Counted from the first letter of the stretch, positions 17,814-27,063 are shown. The stretch is DNA of 64,000 bases from Sphingomonadaceae bacterium (GCA_024236195.1 JACKKZ010000002.1:434001-498000), one strand, 5' to 3'. Program-made: numbers and translations. Notes: a model not told the origin generated them from the sequence alone.

Positions 17814-18482
17814 ATGGCTTACGCTGACCAACAGATGAGCGGTAACCGCGTAGTAGCGATTATCATCGTTGCGCTGATCCATCTGCTTGTTGGCTACGCG
17901 CTGGTGACCGGCCTCGCCTATTCGGCGGTGCAGAAGGTTGTCGAGCGTGTGACAACGGTAGATATTGAGGAGGAAGTTCCTGAAGAGGAACCGCCGCCCC
18001 CAGAGGAACAGCCGAAACAAGAAGTGGCACCGCCGCCGCCCGTGGCGCCGCCGCCTCCGATTAACATTGCGCCGGCTCCGCCGCCGATCCAGACGCAGCC
18101 TACGATCCCTCCGCCCGCTCCGCCGGTGCTGAAGGTTCCGCCGCCAGCGCCGCCGGCACCGCCGCCGCCGCCGCCGCCGAAATTCCAGCCCAAGGGGCCG
18201 GAACCGCGTGGCAACCCCGGCAATTGGGCAACGCCTAACGACTATCCTTCGCGCGCCCTGCGTGAAGATCGTGAAGGCACCACCGGCTTTACCGTGACCG
18301 TTGATGCCAACGGCCGCGTGGCTAGCTGCCAGGTGACGCGTTCGAGCGGCCACGCGGACCTTGACGATGCGACATGCAAGAACATCTCGCGTCGTGGCCG
18401 TTTCCGCCCGGCAACGGATGGCAATGGCGCCGAAACCACCGGTACGTGGTCAAGCTCCGTACGCTGGCAAATCCCGGAATAA
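17814..18482 (+). CDS. tonB: Energy transducer TonB
   Basis: Periplasm-spanning protein that passes proton-motive energy from ExbB/ExbD to outer-membrane receptors. The 222 residues show a short cytoplasmic start, one membrane helix near 12-34 (VVAIIIVALIHLLVGYALV), an acidic and very proline-rich spacer near 45-125, and a C-terminal TonB domain from about 140 (YPSRALREDREGTTGFTVTV) ending VRWQIPE. It is first in tonB-exbB-exbD-exbD. The YP start of the C-terminal domain, which pairs with the receptor TonB box, is intact. Confidence 0.93.
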   Translation: MAYADQQMSGNRVVAIIIVALIHLLVGYALVTGLAYSAVQKVVERVTTVDIEEEVPEEEPPPPEEQPKQEVAPPPPVAPPPPINIAPAPPPIQTQPTIPPPAPPVLKVPPPAPPAPPPPPPPKFQPKGPEPRGNPGNWATPNDYPSRALREDREGTTGFTVTVDANGRVASCQVTRSSGHADLDDATCKNISRRGRFRPATDGNGAETTGTWSSSVRWQIPE

Positions 18483-18569
18483 ACTTTTTCGCCCTGATCG
18501 CCGGGCAAGGGGTCCGTCGATCAGGGTTCAACCCTTTTATACCTGCTTCTTTCTGAGAGGACTTTCGCA

Positions 18570-19331
18570 ATGTTTATCGAACTTCTTGCCGCAGCGGCCG
18601 AAGCGCCGAAGAACCAGTTCGGCTTCCTGGAGGCCATGGAACAGGGCGGTGTTATCGCCTGGTCCATCTTCGGCGTGCTCGTCATCATGTCGGTCGGCTC
18701 GTTCTACATCCTGTTCACCAAGCTGCTTGAGCAGAACAAGATCATGAACCAGTACAAGGCTGTCCGCAGCACTTTCTGGCGCGCGCCGAGCCTGAAGGAA
18801 GGCGCAACCAAGCTCGACAAGAACAGCGCATGGCGCCAGCTTGTCGACGATGCCGTCAAGGCAGAAGAAGAGCACGGCAAGATGGCTGACCAGCTGGAAG
18901 CACATGACTGGATGCACGGTTCGCTGAGCCGTTCGGAAGCCGCCATCAACTCGAAGCTTTCGGGTGGCCTGGCCTTCCTGGCAACCACCGGTGCAACTGC
19001 TCCGTTCGTCGGTCTGCTCGGTACGGTTATCGGTATTTACCGCGCCCTGATCAACATCGGCCTCGCCGGTTCGGCTTCGATCGACAAGGTCGCTGGTCCG
19101 GTTGGTGAAGCCCTGATCATGACCGCCATCGGTCTGCTCGTCGCTGTGCCTGCCGTGCTTGCCTATAACTGGCTGCAGGCCCGCAACAAGAAGATCGCTG
19201 AGCTGCTCAACGGCTTCTCGACCGACCTGCTGGCGAACATCAACTCCAAGGGTGCTGTGAAGCCTGCTGTTGCTGCCGCTCCGGCTGCGAAGCCTGCTGC
19301 TGCGCCCGCCAAGCCGGCTGCTAAGGCCTGA
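18570..19331 (+). CDS. exbB: MotA/TolQ/ExbB proton channel protein
   Basis: Inner-membrane channel component that works with ExbD and TonB. The 253 residues have three membrane helices, near 28-50, 130-155 and 175-197; the second contains the family block TTGATAPFVGLLGTVIGIY. A cytoplasmic loop lies between the first two helices. The extreme C-terminus is an Ala/Pro/Lys-rich tail of about 25 residues, which is unusual for ExbB but seen in sphingomonads. AGAGGAC precedes the start, 87 bases after tonB. Confidence 0.93.
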   Translation: MFIELLAAAAEAPKNQFGFLEAMEQGGVIAWSIFGVLVIMSVGSFYILFTKLLEQNKIMNQYKAVRSTFWRAPSLKEGATKLDKNSAWRQLVDDAVKAEEEHGKMADQLEAHDWMHGSLSRSEAAINSKLSGGLAFLATTGATAPFVGLLGTVIGIYRALINIGLAGSASIDKVAGPVGEALIMTAIGLLVAVPAVLAYNWLQARNKKIAELLNGFSTDLLANINSKGAVKPAVAAAPAAKPAAAPAKPAAKA

Positions 19332-19413
19332 TCGTTCGGGATTGAACGGGGCGGCCAGCCGGTCGCCCCGCAACCCGTTGTTTCAGACCTTTAGTTCAGG
19401 ATAGGAAAGAGCC

Positions 19414-19947
19414 ATGGCGATTTCTACCGGAGGCGGCGGCGCAGAGACGCCAATGTCGGACATCAACACCACACCGCTCGTCGACGTGATGTTGGTGCTC
19501 CTCATCATCTTCCTTATCGCGGTCCCGGTCGCGATCCAGACCATCGAGAAGCTGCAAATCCCGATCATGGTATCGGCCGAGTCCAAGGACAAGGTGGAGA
19601 ACCTCCTGCTGACGGTGACGACAGCCGATGTGAATGGTCGCAGCGCCGGTGAACCGGGCTTCGAAGGCGCATCGCGCCAGGGTGAGTGCCGCGTCTACTT
19701 CAACAATGTTACCCCGGTTTCGTCCGAGGAACTCTATGACCAGGCTTTCCAGCGCCTTGACGACATCGTCCAGCGTGCTGGCGGCCCGGAACAGATCATG
19801 GAAAATCCGGACCTGATCCCGCAGGTGCATATCCGTGGCGACGTGAATGCGCCGTGGCGCTGCGTTGCCGGGGCCATCTACAACGTCCAGGCGGCCGGCT
19901 ATCCGACTGTCGGATTCATCTCCAACCCGGTTGACCCCAAGGGTTAA
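19414..19947 (+). CDS. exbD: Biopolymer transporter ExbD (paralogue 1)
   Basis: A 177-residue ExbD. One N-terminal membrane helix follows the motif SDINTTPLVDVMLVLLIIFL (about residues 15-34), which holds the proton-carrying Asp. The periplasmic domain is longer than in the other two ExbDs, with an insert around residues 60-95 and a pair of cysteines (ECRVYF, WRCVAG). It ends FISNPVDPKG. A TonB motor needs two ExbD copies per channel, so heteromers with the next gene are possible. Confidence 0.92.
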   Translation: MAISTGGGGAETPMSDINTTPLVDVMLVLLIIFLIAVPVAIQTIEKLQIPIMVSAESKDKVENLLLTVTTADVNGRSAGEPGFEGASRQGECRVYFNNVTPVSSEELYDQAFQRLDDIVQRAGGPEQIMENPDLIPQVHIRGDVNAPWRCVAGAIYNVQAAGYPTVGFISNPVDPKG

Positions 19948-19981
19948 TCGGGCCTGGCGACTAATTCAGGAGTAACCCACC

Positions 19982-20431
19982 ATGGCAATGTCAGGCGGCA
20001 AGGATGATGGCTCGCCGATGATGGAAATGAACACGACGCCGTTGATCGACGTCATGCTCGTTCTCCTCATCATGTTCATCATCACGATCCCGGTCGCGAC
20101 CCATTCGGTCGATATTGACCTTCCGCAGCCCAACCCGAACCCTCCGCCGCTGGACCAGATTGATCCGATCAAGAACAAGATCGTCCTGACGCAGGAAGGG
20201 CAGATCCTCTGGAACGCTGCGGCAATCGACCAGGGCGAGTTGGTGCGTAACCTTAACGCGACGAAGACCATCGTTCCGGAACCCGAACTGCAGTTCGAAC
20301 CGGAACCGGCTGCGTCCTATGATCTCTCGGCCAAGGTGCTGAATATCATCAAGGCCTCCGGCGTGACCAAGTTTGGCTTCGTCGGGAACGAGAAATATCG
20401 GTCCTTCGGCAAGGTTGGCGGCGAGCAATAA
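19982..20431 (+). CDS. exbD: Biopolymer transporter ExbD (paralogue 2)
   Basis: A 149-residue ExbD with the motif MEMNTTPLIDVMLVLLIMF at about residues 14-32, a Pro/Asn-rich periplasmic linker (PNPNPPP), and the C-terminal block KASGVTKFGFVGNEKYRSFG. It lacks the insert seen in paralogue 1 and is much closer to paralogue 3 at 20609-21040. It is last before a strong terminator. AGGAG lies eight bases before the ATG. Confidence 0.92.
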   Translation: MAMSGGKDDGSPMMEMNTTPLIDVMLVLLIMFIITIPVATHSVDIDLPQPNPNPPPLDQIDPIKNKIVLTQEGQILWNAAAIDQGELVRNLNATKTIVPEPELQFEPEPAASYDLSAKVLNIIKASGVTKFGFVGNEKYRSFGKVGGEQ

Positions 20432-20461
20432 GCGCGTCGGCTACCGGCCAGCAAAACGAAG

Positions 20462-20489
20462 AAGGGGCGGAGCAATCCGCCCCTTTTTT
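20462..20489 (+). terminator. Rho-independent terminator after tonB-exbB-exbD-exbD
   Basis: Stem GGGGCGGA (20464-20471), loop GCAA, stem TCCGCCCC (20476-20483), then six T. This is a textbook intrinsic terminator, 33 bases after the second exbD. Confidence 0.95.
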
Positions 20490-20534
20490 GTTGCCCGTAT
20501 CCTTCTGCCAGCCTGCTTCCCCAGCCTGCTCCCA

Positions 20535-20562
20535 TTGCAATTCGCATGTAATGCTGTAACAT
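20535..20562 (+). promoter_or_regulatory. Candidate promoter of the third exbD
   Basis: TTGCAA at 20535-20540 and TAACAT at 20557-20562 have a 16-base spacer. The -10 lies within an inverted repeat TAATG-CTGTAA-CATTA (20549-20564), which could be an operator. Motif match only, but a promoter is expected after the terminator at 20462-20489. Confidence 0.35.
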
Positions 20563-20608
20563 TAGCTTCGGTGGTCAAGGACAATGTCCCTTTGTAAAGG
20601 AGGGCATT

Positions 20609-21040
20609 ATGGCGTTTGCACACGCGCCCGGCCGAGAGCCAATGGGAGAAATGAACACCACCCCGCTGATCGACGTGATGCTGGTGCTGCTGATCATGTT
20701 TATCATGACGATCCCGGTGGCCACCCATTCGGTCGATATCGACCTGCCGCAATGCGGGCCGGATTGCGGCACCCCGATTGAACCCAACCCCATCAAGAAC
20801 AAGGTGAGCGTCACTGCGCAGGACCAGCTATTGTGGAATGGCGATGTCATATCCGAAGGCCAACTGGTCGCCTTGCTCGGCGCAGTGAAGGACATGCCGG
20901 TAGAGCCCGAACTACAATTCGAACCCGACCCACTGGCAAGCTACGACCGCTCAGCCCGCGTCCTGCAAGTCATCAAGGCCAGCGGCGTGAGCAAGTTCGG
21001 CTTTGTCGGGAATGAGAAATATCGACGGTTTGGCGGCTAA
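20609..21040 (+). CDS. exbD: Biopolymer transporter ExbD (paralogue 3)
   Basis: A 143-residue ExbD, close to paralogue 2: shared MNTTPLIDVMLVLLIMFI, PVATHSVDIDLPQ and KASGVSKFGFVGNEKYR. It differs by two periplasmic cysteines (QCGPDCGTP near 48-56) that could form a disulphide. It stands alone after a terminator with its own candidate promoter, and its Shine-Dalgarno AAAGGAGGG is very strong. This suggests separate expression of an alternative motor subunit. Confidence 0.92.
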   Translation: MAFAHAPGREPMGEMNTTPLIDVMLVLLIMFIMTIPVATHSVDIDLPQCGPDCGTPIEPNPIKNKVSVTAQDQLLWNGDVISEGQLVALLGAVKDMPVEPELQFEPDPLASYDRSARVLQVIKASGVSKFGFVGNEKYRRFGG

Positions 21041-21046
21041 ATTGCT

Positions 21047-23506
21047 CTAGGCCTCGTCGTCGTGATCCAGCGGATCGACCCGCATGGCAGCGGCGACGAG
21101 GCTCTCAGCCTCCAGCAGCAGCTCCTCATCCACCGAACCCTGCGGCACCGCCTCGCGGCCGATCATGGTCATCACCGGCACCGCCAATGGGCTAACCCGT
21201 TCCAATTCGACATGGACCAATTGCTCTTCCGCCCGGTCTAGTAAATCCGCCAGCCGCCCGACATCGGTCATCCGCGCCCGCGCATCGGCCCAGGCAGCTT
21301 CCAGCAGAACGTGGTCCGGCTCATATTTGCGCAGCACATCGTAAATCAGATCGGTCGAGAAAGTGACCTGCTTGCCATTCTTGCGTTTGCCCGGATGCTG
21401 GCGCTCCACCAGCCCGCTGATTACTGCCACTTCCCGAAAGGCACGGCGCAGCAGATGCGATTGCTGCACCCAATCGACAAATTCATGCGCCAGTATATCG
21501 GGAGAGAGCAGCGGCGCAGGCTCCTTCACCGGCTGCAAACCCCATACGGCCAGCGAATAATCATTGGCAACGAACCCACCGGGCGAAAGCCCGCGCTCTT
21601 CCATCCGCCGCGTTATCAGCATGCCGAGCGACTGGTTCGCGTTCCAGCCTTCAAACGTATAGAACACGCTGTAATGCTTGCGCTGGTGAGGGAAACTCTC
21701 AACCAGCAACGTGCCCGGCCCCGGCAATTGGCTGCGCCAGTCCTGCACTTCCAGCCATTCGCGCACATCATCGGGAAAGCGCGCCCAGCCCGCGCGGTCC
21801 ACCAGCATCGCACGCACCCGCTCCGCCAAATGCGTCGAGAGGGGCAGGCGCTGCCCGCCATAGGAGGGGATGGTCGCAGACTTCTTGGCTGCTCGGACAA
21901 TAACGTCCATATCCTTCAGCTGCTCCACCTCCAGGCTCATCCCGGCGAAAAAGAACGTATCCCCCGGCGACAGGGTCGCGGCAAAACGTTCCTCTACCTT
22001 GCCGAGATTGCGCCCATTACGGAAACGCACCATCAGCATTTCGGAATCGACAATGATCCCGGCATTCATCCGGTGTCGCTGCGCATGTTCGGGATGGGTC
22101 AACCGCCACTTGCCATCACTGTCGCGCGTAATGCGGCGAAACTTGTCATAGGCCTTGAGTGCATAACCTCCGGTTGCGACGAAGTTGAGCACGCGCTGCC
22201 AGTCTGCCTCGCTCACCCAATGATACGCAAGGCTGGAGCGGATTTCCGAGAGCAGCTCCGCTTCATCAAACGGCCCCGCACAGGCACAAGCCATGACATG
22301 CTGGGCCAGCACATCCAGCCCGCCAGCCCGGAAAGCTTCACCATCACGCTGGCCTTCATCCACCGCATCCTTGGCAGCTGTTGCTTCGAGGAACTCAAAC
22401 CGGTTGCCCGGCACCAGGATCGCGCGGCTGGGCAGGTCGAGACGATGGTTGGCGCGCCCGATCCGCTGCAGCAACCGGCTGGAGCCTTTGGGCGCACCCA
22501 TCTGCACCACACAGTCAATATCGCCCCAGTCCACGCCAAGATCGAGGCTCGCGGTACAAACTAGCGCCCGCAGCTCGCCACGTGCCATTGCCCCTTCAAC
22601 CTTGCGCCGCGCCTCAACCGACAAGGACCCATGATGGATGCCGATGGGCAAATTCTCCTCATTCACATCCCACAGCAGCTGAAAGATATATTCCGCCAGG
22701 AAGCGCGTATTGGTGAAGATGAGCGTTGTCTTGTTCTGCCGGATTTGCTCGATCAGTTGCGGGATTGCCCAGCGCCCCGCGTGCCCGCCCCAGGGCACGC
22801 GTTCTTCGTTAGGGAGCAATATCTCCACTTGCGGAGGGGCACCCTCTTCGCCCTGCACCAGCGCAGTGCTGTCAACATCGCCCCAAGGGGCAAGCCATCC
22901 CCGAAAGCCCTCCGGATCAGCCACCGTAGCCGACAGCGCCACCCGCTGCATTTCCGGTGCGAGTGCCTGCAAGCGGCATAGCGACAACGCCAGCAAATCG
23001 CCCCGCTTGCCGGTGGCAAAGGCATGGACTTCATCCACCACCACCCGTCGCAGGCTGGCGAAAAGCTCCGCACTTTCCGGATAGGACAGTAATAGCGAAA
23101 GGCTCTCCGGCGTCGTCATCAGCACATGCGGCGGACGGGTGCGCTGGCGCTTCTTACGATCGGACGGTGTATCCCCGCTGCGCGTTTCAATGCGCAGGCC
23201 CAGCCCCATTTCCTCCACCGGGGTGAGGAGGTTGCGCTGCACATCATGCGCCAGTGCCTTTAAGGGCGAGACATAAAGCGTGTGCAGCCCGTCCGGCGGC
23301 AATTTCCCCACAGACGGGCAGAAATCCGCCAGCGTGGGCAGGAACCCCGCCAGCGTCTTGCCCGCGCCGGTATCCGCCACCAGCATGGCATGGCGGCCCG
23401 AACAGGCGATTTCGAACATCTCCCGCTGGTGCGAACGTATTCGCCAGCCGCGGCTGGCGAACCAGCGTGTGATCTCTTCGGGGAAGTTGGCGATGGGCAA
23501 GGTCAT
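21047..23506 (-). CDS. Ligase-associated/Lhr-type DEXH-box DNA helicase
   Basis: An 819-residue superfamily 2 helicase. Motifs: Q-motif region RSHQREMFE, Walker A ADTGAGKTLAGF near 44-55, DEVH box VVVDEVHAF, motif III ALSATVADPE, and motif VI QRIGRANHRLD. The C-terminal ~350 residues form the Lhr-type winged-helix and DEAD/H-associated region. Length and start MTLPIANFPEEI fit the helicase found with LigD-like ligases and the PdeM endonuclease in DNA-damage operons; neither partner is adjacent here. The frame extends 96 codons upstream but without family similarity. Confidence 0.88.
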   Translation of the reverse strand: MTLPIANFPEEITRWFASRGWRIRSHQREMFEIACSGRHAMLVADTGAGKTLAGFLPTLADFCPSVGKLPPDGLHTLYVSPLKALAHDVQRNLLTPVEEMGLGLRIETRSGDTPSDRKKRQRTRPPHVLMTTPESLSLLLSYPESAELFASLRRVVVDEVHAFATGKRGDLLALSLCRLQALAPEMQRVALSATVADPEGFRGWLAPWGDVDSTALVQGEEGAPPQVEILLPNEERVPWGGHAGRWAIPQLIEQIRQNKTTLIFTNTRFLAEYIFQLLWDVNEENLPIGIHHGSLSVEARRKVEGAMARGELRALVCTASLDLGVDWGDIDCVVQMGAPKGSSRLLQRIGRANHRLDLPSRAILVPGNRFEFLEATAAKDAVDEGQRDGEAFRAGGLDVLAQHVMACACAGPFDEAELLSEIRSSLAYHWVSEADWQRVLNFVATGGYALKAYDKFRRITRDSDGKWRLTHPEHAQRHRMNAGIIVDSEMLMVRFRNGRNLGKVEERFAATLSPGDTFFFAGMSLEVEQLKDMDVIVRAAKKSATIPSYGGQRLPLSTHLAERVRAMLVDRAGWARFPDDVREWLEVQDWRSQLPGPGTLLVESFPHQRKHYSVFYTFEGWNANQSLGMLITRRMEERGLSPGGFVANDYSLAVWGLQPVKEPAPLLSPDILAHEFVDWVQQSHLLRRAFREVAVISGLVERQHPGKRKNGKQVTFSTDLIYDVLRKYEPDHVLLEAAWADARARMTDVGRLADLLDRAEEQLVHVELERVSPLAVPVMTMIGREAVPQGSVDEELLLEAESLVAAAMRVDPLDHDDEA

Positions 23507-23588
23507 TGCATTCCAGAGCAAGCATAATTCGCCCGCCCTGCATAGCATCACGCTTGCGCCGTCAGCGTCACGCCGCAATAGCAGGCCG

Positions 23589-24866
23589 ATGCTTTCCGGG
23601 ATCAACCTCGACCATCTTGCCGGTACCGGGCTTGGCCTTGCCCTTGGCATGCTGATCGGGATCGAGCGCGGCTGGAGCCTGCGTGAAGTGAGCCCCGGTG
23701 CACGTTTCGCCGGCATCCGCACCTTCGCCCTGATTGGCCTTGCGGGCGGACTTGGCGGGGTCCTGTACCAGCATGCCAAGGGACCAGCGGTCACATTGCT
23801 GGCCGGGGTCGTTGGGCTGGTGGTGATCGGATATCACCGCGTTGTGCAGAGCCGAGGCTTGCCCAGCGGCACATCAGCCATCGTTGCCTTGCTAACGCTG
23901 TCCGCAGGTTTCCTCGCCGGGAGCGGGGAGCGCCTGCTGGCCACCGCTATCGCCGTGGTGATGGTGCTGGTCCTGTCAATGCGGAACCAGCTGCATGGCT
24001 GGGTCAGCCGCCTCAGCGAAGCAGAGCTCCATTCCATCGCCCGCTTCGCTCTCATCGCGACGGTCATCCTGCCTCTGCTCCCGGACCGGGGCTACGGCCC
24101 CTATGAGGCCTGGAACCCGCGCCAACTGTGGTTGCTGGTGGTGCTTGTCTCCGGCTTTTCCTTTGCCGGTTATTTCGCCAGCCGAATGCTCGGCCCCGGT
24201 CGCGGTGTGGTGGCGACAGCGGCAGCGGGCGCAATGGTGTCCTCCACCGCAGTTACCGCCGCAATGGCGACCCGAATGAAGCAGGGCGACGGAGCGCCGG
24301 CGATCGCCGCTGCGGCCATTGCTGCTGCCTCAGTGGTCATGATGCTGCGCGTACTCGTACTGGTGGGCGCGCTCGCGCCTTTCGCGCTGGCATCACTGGC
24401 ACTGCTGCTGGCACCGGGTATCCTGATCAGTGCAGCGGCGACTGCTTGGTTCTGGCGTAGCCAGCCATCTCCTGACCAAGATTCGGGGGATGTGGAGTTG
24501 CGCAATCCTTTTGACCTCGGCCCGGCCCTGGTGCTGACTTTGTTGGTGATGGTGCTGGCGGTCATTGCTCGCTGGGTTTTGGCCGAATATGGCGACCAGG
24601 GCCTCGCAGTCGTGCTCGCCATATCCGGCACGGTGGACGTCGATTCGGCGATTATCACCATGGGGAACCTGCCGCCCGGTTCACTCGCCCCGGCGACGGC
24701 TGGAATAGTTCTCTCCATCCCGGTCGTCCTCAACACGCTGTTCAAGGCCAGCATCGGCTTGAGCCTTGGCGGGTGGAAGCATGCGGGGCAGGCAGCCTTG
24801 CCGTTGCTAGCCACTGCGCTCGCCATCATGGCAGTCTGTGTTCCTGCAATATTGCAAGCCGGTTAG
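23589..24866 (+). CDS. MgtC/SapB-DUF4010 family membrane protein
   Basis: A 425-residue inner-membrane protein with roughly twelve hydrophobic segments. The N-terminal ~130 residues match the MgtC/SapB layout (GLALGMLIGIERGW near 13-26, then GIRTFALIGLAGG near 40), and the rest is the DUF4010 region with a GTVDVDSAIITMG block near 348-360. Function is unknown; MgtC relatives affect Mg-limited growth in other bacteria. The start at 23589 is chosen because the upstream frame overlaps the helicase. The Shine-Dalgarno is weak. Confidence 0.82.
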   Translation: MLSGINLDHLAGTGLGLALGMLIGIERGWSLREVSPGARFAGIRTFALIGLAGGLGGVLYQHAKGPAVTLLAGVVGLVVIGYHRVVQSRGLPSGTSAIVALLTLSAGFLAGSGERLLATAIAVVMVLVLSMRNQLHGWVSRLSEAELHSIARFALIATVILPLLPDRGYGPYEAWNPRQLWLLVVLVSGFSFAGYFASRMLGPGRGVVATAAAGAMVSSTAVTAAMATRMKQGDGAPAIAAAAIAAASVVMMLRVLVLVGALAPFALASLALLLAPGILISAAATAWFWRSQPSPDQDSGDVELRNPFDLGPALVLTLLVMVLAVIARWVLAEYGDQGLAVVLAISGTVDVDSAIITMGNLPPGSLAPATAGIVLSIPVVLNTLFKASIGLSLGGWKHAGQAALPLLATALAIMAVCVPAILQAG

Positions 24867-24877
24867 CCCGGCCGCGC

Positions 24878-25657
24878 TCAATAGGCAGGTTCGACTGTTC
24901 CCGGTTCAGGTCCATCGGTGCCCAGCAGGTCCGCAAGCTGCGCCTTTTCGTCATCGCTGAGGTCAGAATAGCTGCGCGCCTTGGGCAAATGGGCGGTGCG
25001 ATCCTGCATGGCCTGCATCATGCCCGGAAGCATTTCCAGCATCGCCGGCATCATTTCGTTCATCGCCGCCATCACTTGTGGATCGGCCATGATCAGCATG
25101 GATTCCGCAGCGTAATGGCTACCCACCGGGGTCTGGAAAAAGCGGTCGAGTTCAGCCAGCTCTGCAGCCGTGAACCGCTTGGCATAGGCCCGTGCAAGGC
25201 CTGCACGATAGGCGGGTTCGATCCGGTCCATCAAGTCAGTGATAAACTCCAGCGTCACTTCATTGCTGATCCGCATGCGCTCTTCATAGGCGGGGTCCAT
25301 GATGGACATCGCTTCACGCAGGGTCCCGTCGCCAAGGGCTTTGACGTCTTCTTCAGGGATACCGCCGATCCGGGCCAGCTCGGCGATAGGAACATTGAGC
25401 ATGCCCCCCATCACCTGGTCCATCACCGGCTGCATCGTTTCGTCCATCATCCGGCGATAGGTGCCAGGCGGGAAAATGCGATCAACGACTTGCTCCGCAG
25501 CCGGAAGCCGGGCTTCTTCTTCCGCCGTCAAGGGTTCCGCCTTGAAAGCTTCACCCAGCAGGCTCGGCGGCATACTCTCCTGCGCGTCGAGAGGACTGGC
25601 CGCGGACAGACCCGCCGCCACCACGATCATCGACAGGGTATTTTTCACGACGCTCAT
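24878..25657 (-). CDS. Secreted DUF2059-type protein
   Basis: A 259-residue exported protein. A signal peptide covers residues 1-25 (ending PLDAQ). The helical mature part has Met-rich stretches and the DUF2059-like segment RAYAKRFTAAELAELDRFFQ near 160-179 followed by TPVGSHYAAE. The ATG at 25657 lies two bases after the pgm stop (TGAGGATG); a TTG two codons earlier is also possible. It is probably cotranscribed with the phosphomannomutase. Function unknown. Confidence 0.75.
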   Translation of the reverse strand: MSVVKNTLSMIVVAAGLSAASPLDAQESMPPSLLGEAFKAEPLTAEEEARLPAAEQVVDRIFPPGTYRRMMDETMQPVMDQVMGGMLNVPIAELARIGGIPEEDVKALGDGTLREAMSIMDPAYEERMRISNEVTLEFITDLMDRIEPAYRAGLARAYAKRFTAAELAELDRFFQTPVGSHYAAESMLIMADPQVMAAMNEMMPAMLEMLPGMMQAMQDRTAHLPKARSYSDLSDDEKAQLADLLGTDGPEPGTVEPAY

Positions 25658-25659
25658 CC

Positions 25660-27063
25660 TCAATGCCCCACGCTTTCCCCGCGTTCCAGCCCGCTGGCGG
25701 CGAGCTGGCCGTCAATCTGTTCCATCAGCCGGGCGAGGCCTTCCTCGCTCTCGCTTTCCGCGCGAGCCACGAGCACGTCCTGCGTGTTGGACGCGCGTAG
25801 CAGCCACCAGCCATCCGCAGTCGTCACCCGCACCCCGTCAGTCGCGTTGACCTCGTCAGGGCTATCGGCCAGCCGCGCCTTGACCTCGTCAATCACCGCG
25901 AACTTGCGACTTTCATCGACCTGAAAGCGCATTTCCGGCGTGTTGACCATCTGCGGCATGGCCGAGCGCAGCGCGGTCACTGACTGGCCCAGCCGCGCGG
26001 CGGCGGCAATCAGCCGCACCCCGGCATAGAGTGCATCGTCATACCCGTAGTAACTGTCGGCGAAAAACACATGGCCGCTCATTTCCCCGGCCAGCGGCGC
26101 GCCTGTTTCCTTCATTTTGGATTTAATCAGGCTGTGCCCGGTCTTCCACATCAGTGGTACCCCGCCATGCGCCGCCACCGTATCGAACAGCGCCTTCGAC
26201 GCCTTTACATCGGCGATTACCGTGGCCCCCGGTAATCTTGCGAGGAGATCCTGCGCATAGATCATTAACAGCTGATCGCCCCATATCACCCGGCCTTCGC
26301 CGTCAATCGCGCCGATCCGGTCGCCATCGCCGTCGAAAGCGATACCGAAGTCGAGCTTCTTTTCAGCGACGAGGCGGCGCAGGTCCTCCAGATTGGCTTC
26401 GACCGTCGGATCGGGATGATGATTGGGGAAAGTGCCATCAACAGCCGTAAACAGCAGATGATGTTCGCCCGGAAGGCGCGCGGCGAGCGCTTCGAGCGCG
26501 GGGCCGGCGGCTCCGTTGCCCGCGTCCCAGCCGATGCGCAAACCCGCCAGCCGCTCCTGCCCGATCCCGTCCAGACCGGACAGGAGCCGCACGATATAGG
26601 CGTCCATCACCGCGCGCGTTTCGACCGTGCCGGTGCCATCCGCCCATTCCCCCGCCGCCGCGATACGCCCGAGCGTGAGGATATCCGCGCCGAAGAAGGG
26701 CCGGCCCTGAAATACCATCTTGAAGCCATTGTAATTGGCGGGATTGTGGCTGCCTGTTATCTGAATGCCGCCATCCACATCTTCGGCTGAGGATTCCGCA
26801 TAATAGAGCATGGGCGTGGCCGCCATGCCGATCCGCACCGCATCGCAGCCGCTGGCGTTCAGCCCTTCGATCAATGCATGTTCAAGCATGGGCGAACTGA
26901 TCCGCCCGTCATAGCCGACCGCCACCCGGTGCCCGCCCGCCGCACGCAGCAGCGTCGCAAAACCGCGCCCGATGGCGCGCGCGTCATCCGGCCCCAGCGT
27001 CTCACCGATGATCCCGCGAATATCGTATTCGCGCAGGACAGTGGGATGGAATTGATGGGTCAT
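25660..27063 (-). CDS. Phosphomannomutase/phosphoglucomutase
   Basis: A 467-residue alpha-D-phosphohexomutase interconverting 1- and 6-phosphates of mannose or glucose for polysaccharide precursors. The four-domain layout is visible: REYDIRGIIGETL at the start, the phosphoserine loop ITGSHNPANYNGFK near 100-113, the metal loop FDGDGDRIGAID near 250, the sugar loop GEMSGHVFF near 330, and the C-terminal phosphate site near 425 (RASNTQDVL). It resembles AlgC-type dual-specificity enzymes. It precedes the DUF2059 gene and follows the J-protein by three bases. Confidence 0.93.
   Translation of the reverse strand: MTHQFHPTVLREYDIRGIIGETLGPDDARAIGRGFATLLRAAGGHRVAVGYDGRISSPMLEHALIEGLNASGCDAVRIGMAATPMLYYAESSAEDVDGGIQITGSHNPANYNGFKMVFQGRPFFGADILTLGRIAAAGEWADGTGTVETRAVMDAYIVRLLSGLDGIGQERLAGLRIGWDAGNGAAGPALEALAARLPGEHHLLFTAVDGTFPNHHPDPTVEANLEDLRRLVAEKKLDFGIAFDGDGDRIGAIDGEGRVIWGDQLLMIYAQDLLARLPGATVIADVKASKALFDTVAAHGGVPLMWKTGHSLIKSKMKETGAPLAGEMSGHVFFADSYYGYDDALYAGVRLIAAAARLGQSVTALRSAMPQMVNTPEMRFQVDESRKFAVIDEVKARLADSPDEVNATDGVRVTTADGWWLLRASNTQDVLVARAESESEEGLARLMEQIDGQLAASGLERGESVGH

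Noticed and set aside
17918..18223. Glycine-rich minus-strand frame opposite tonB
   Set aside because: It is the antisense of the proline-rich TonB spacer; no ribosome site or homology.
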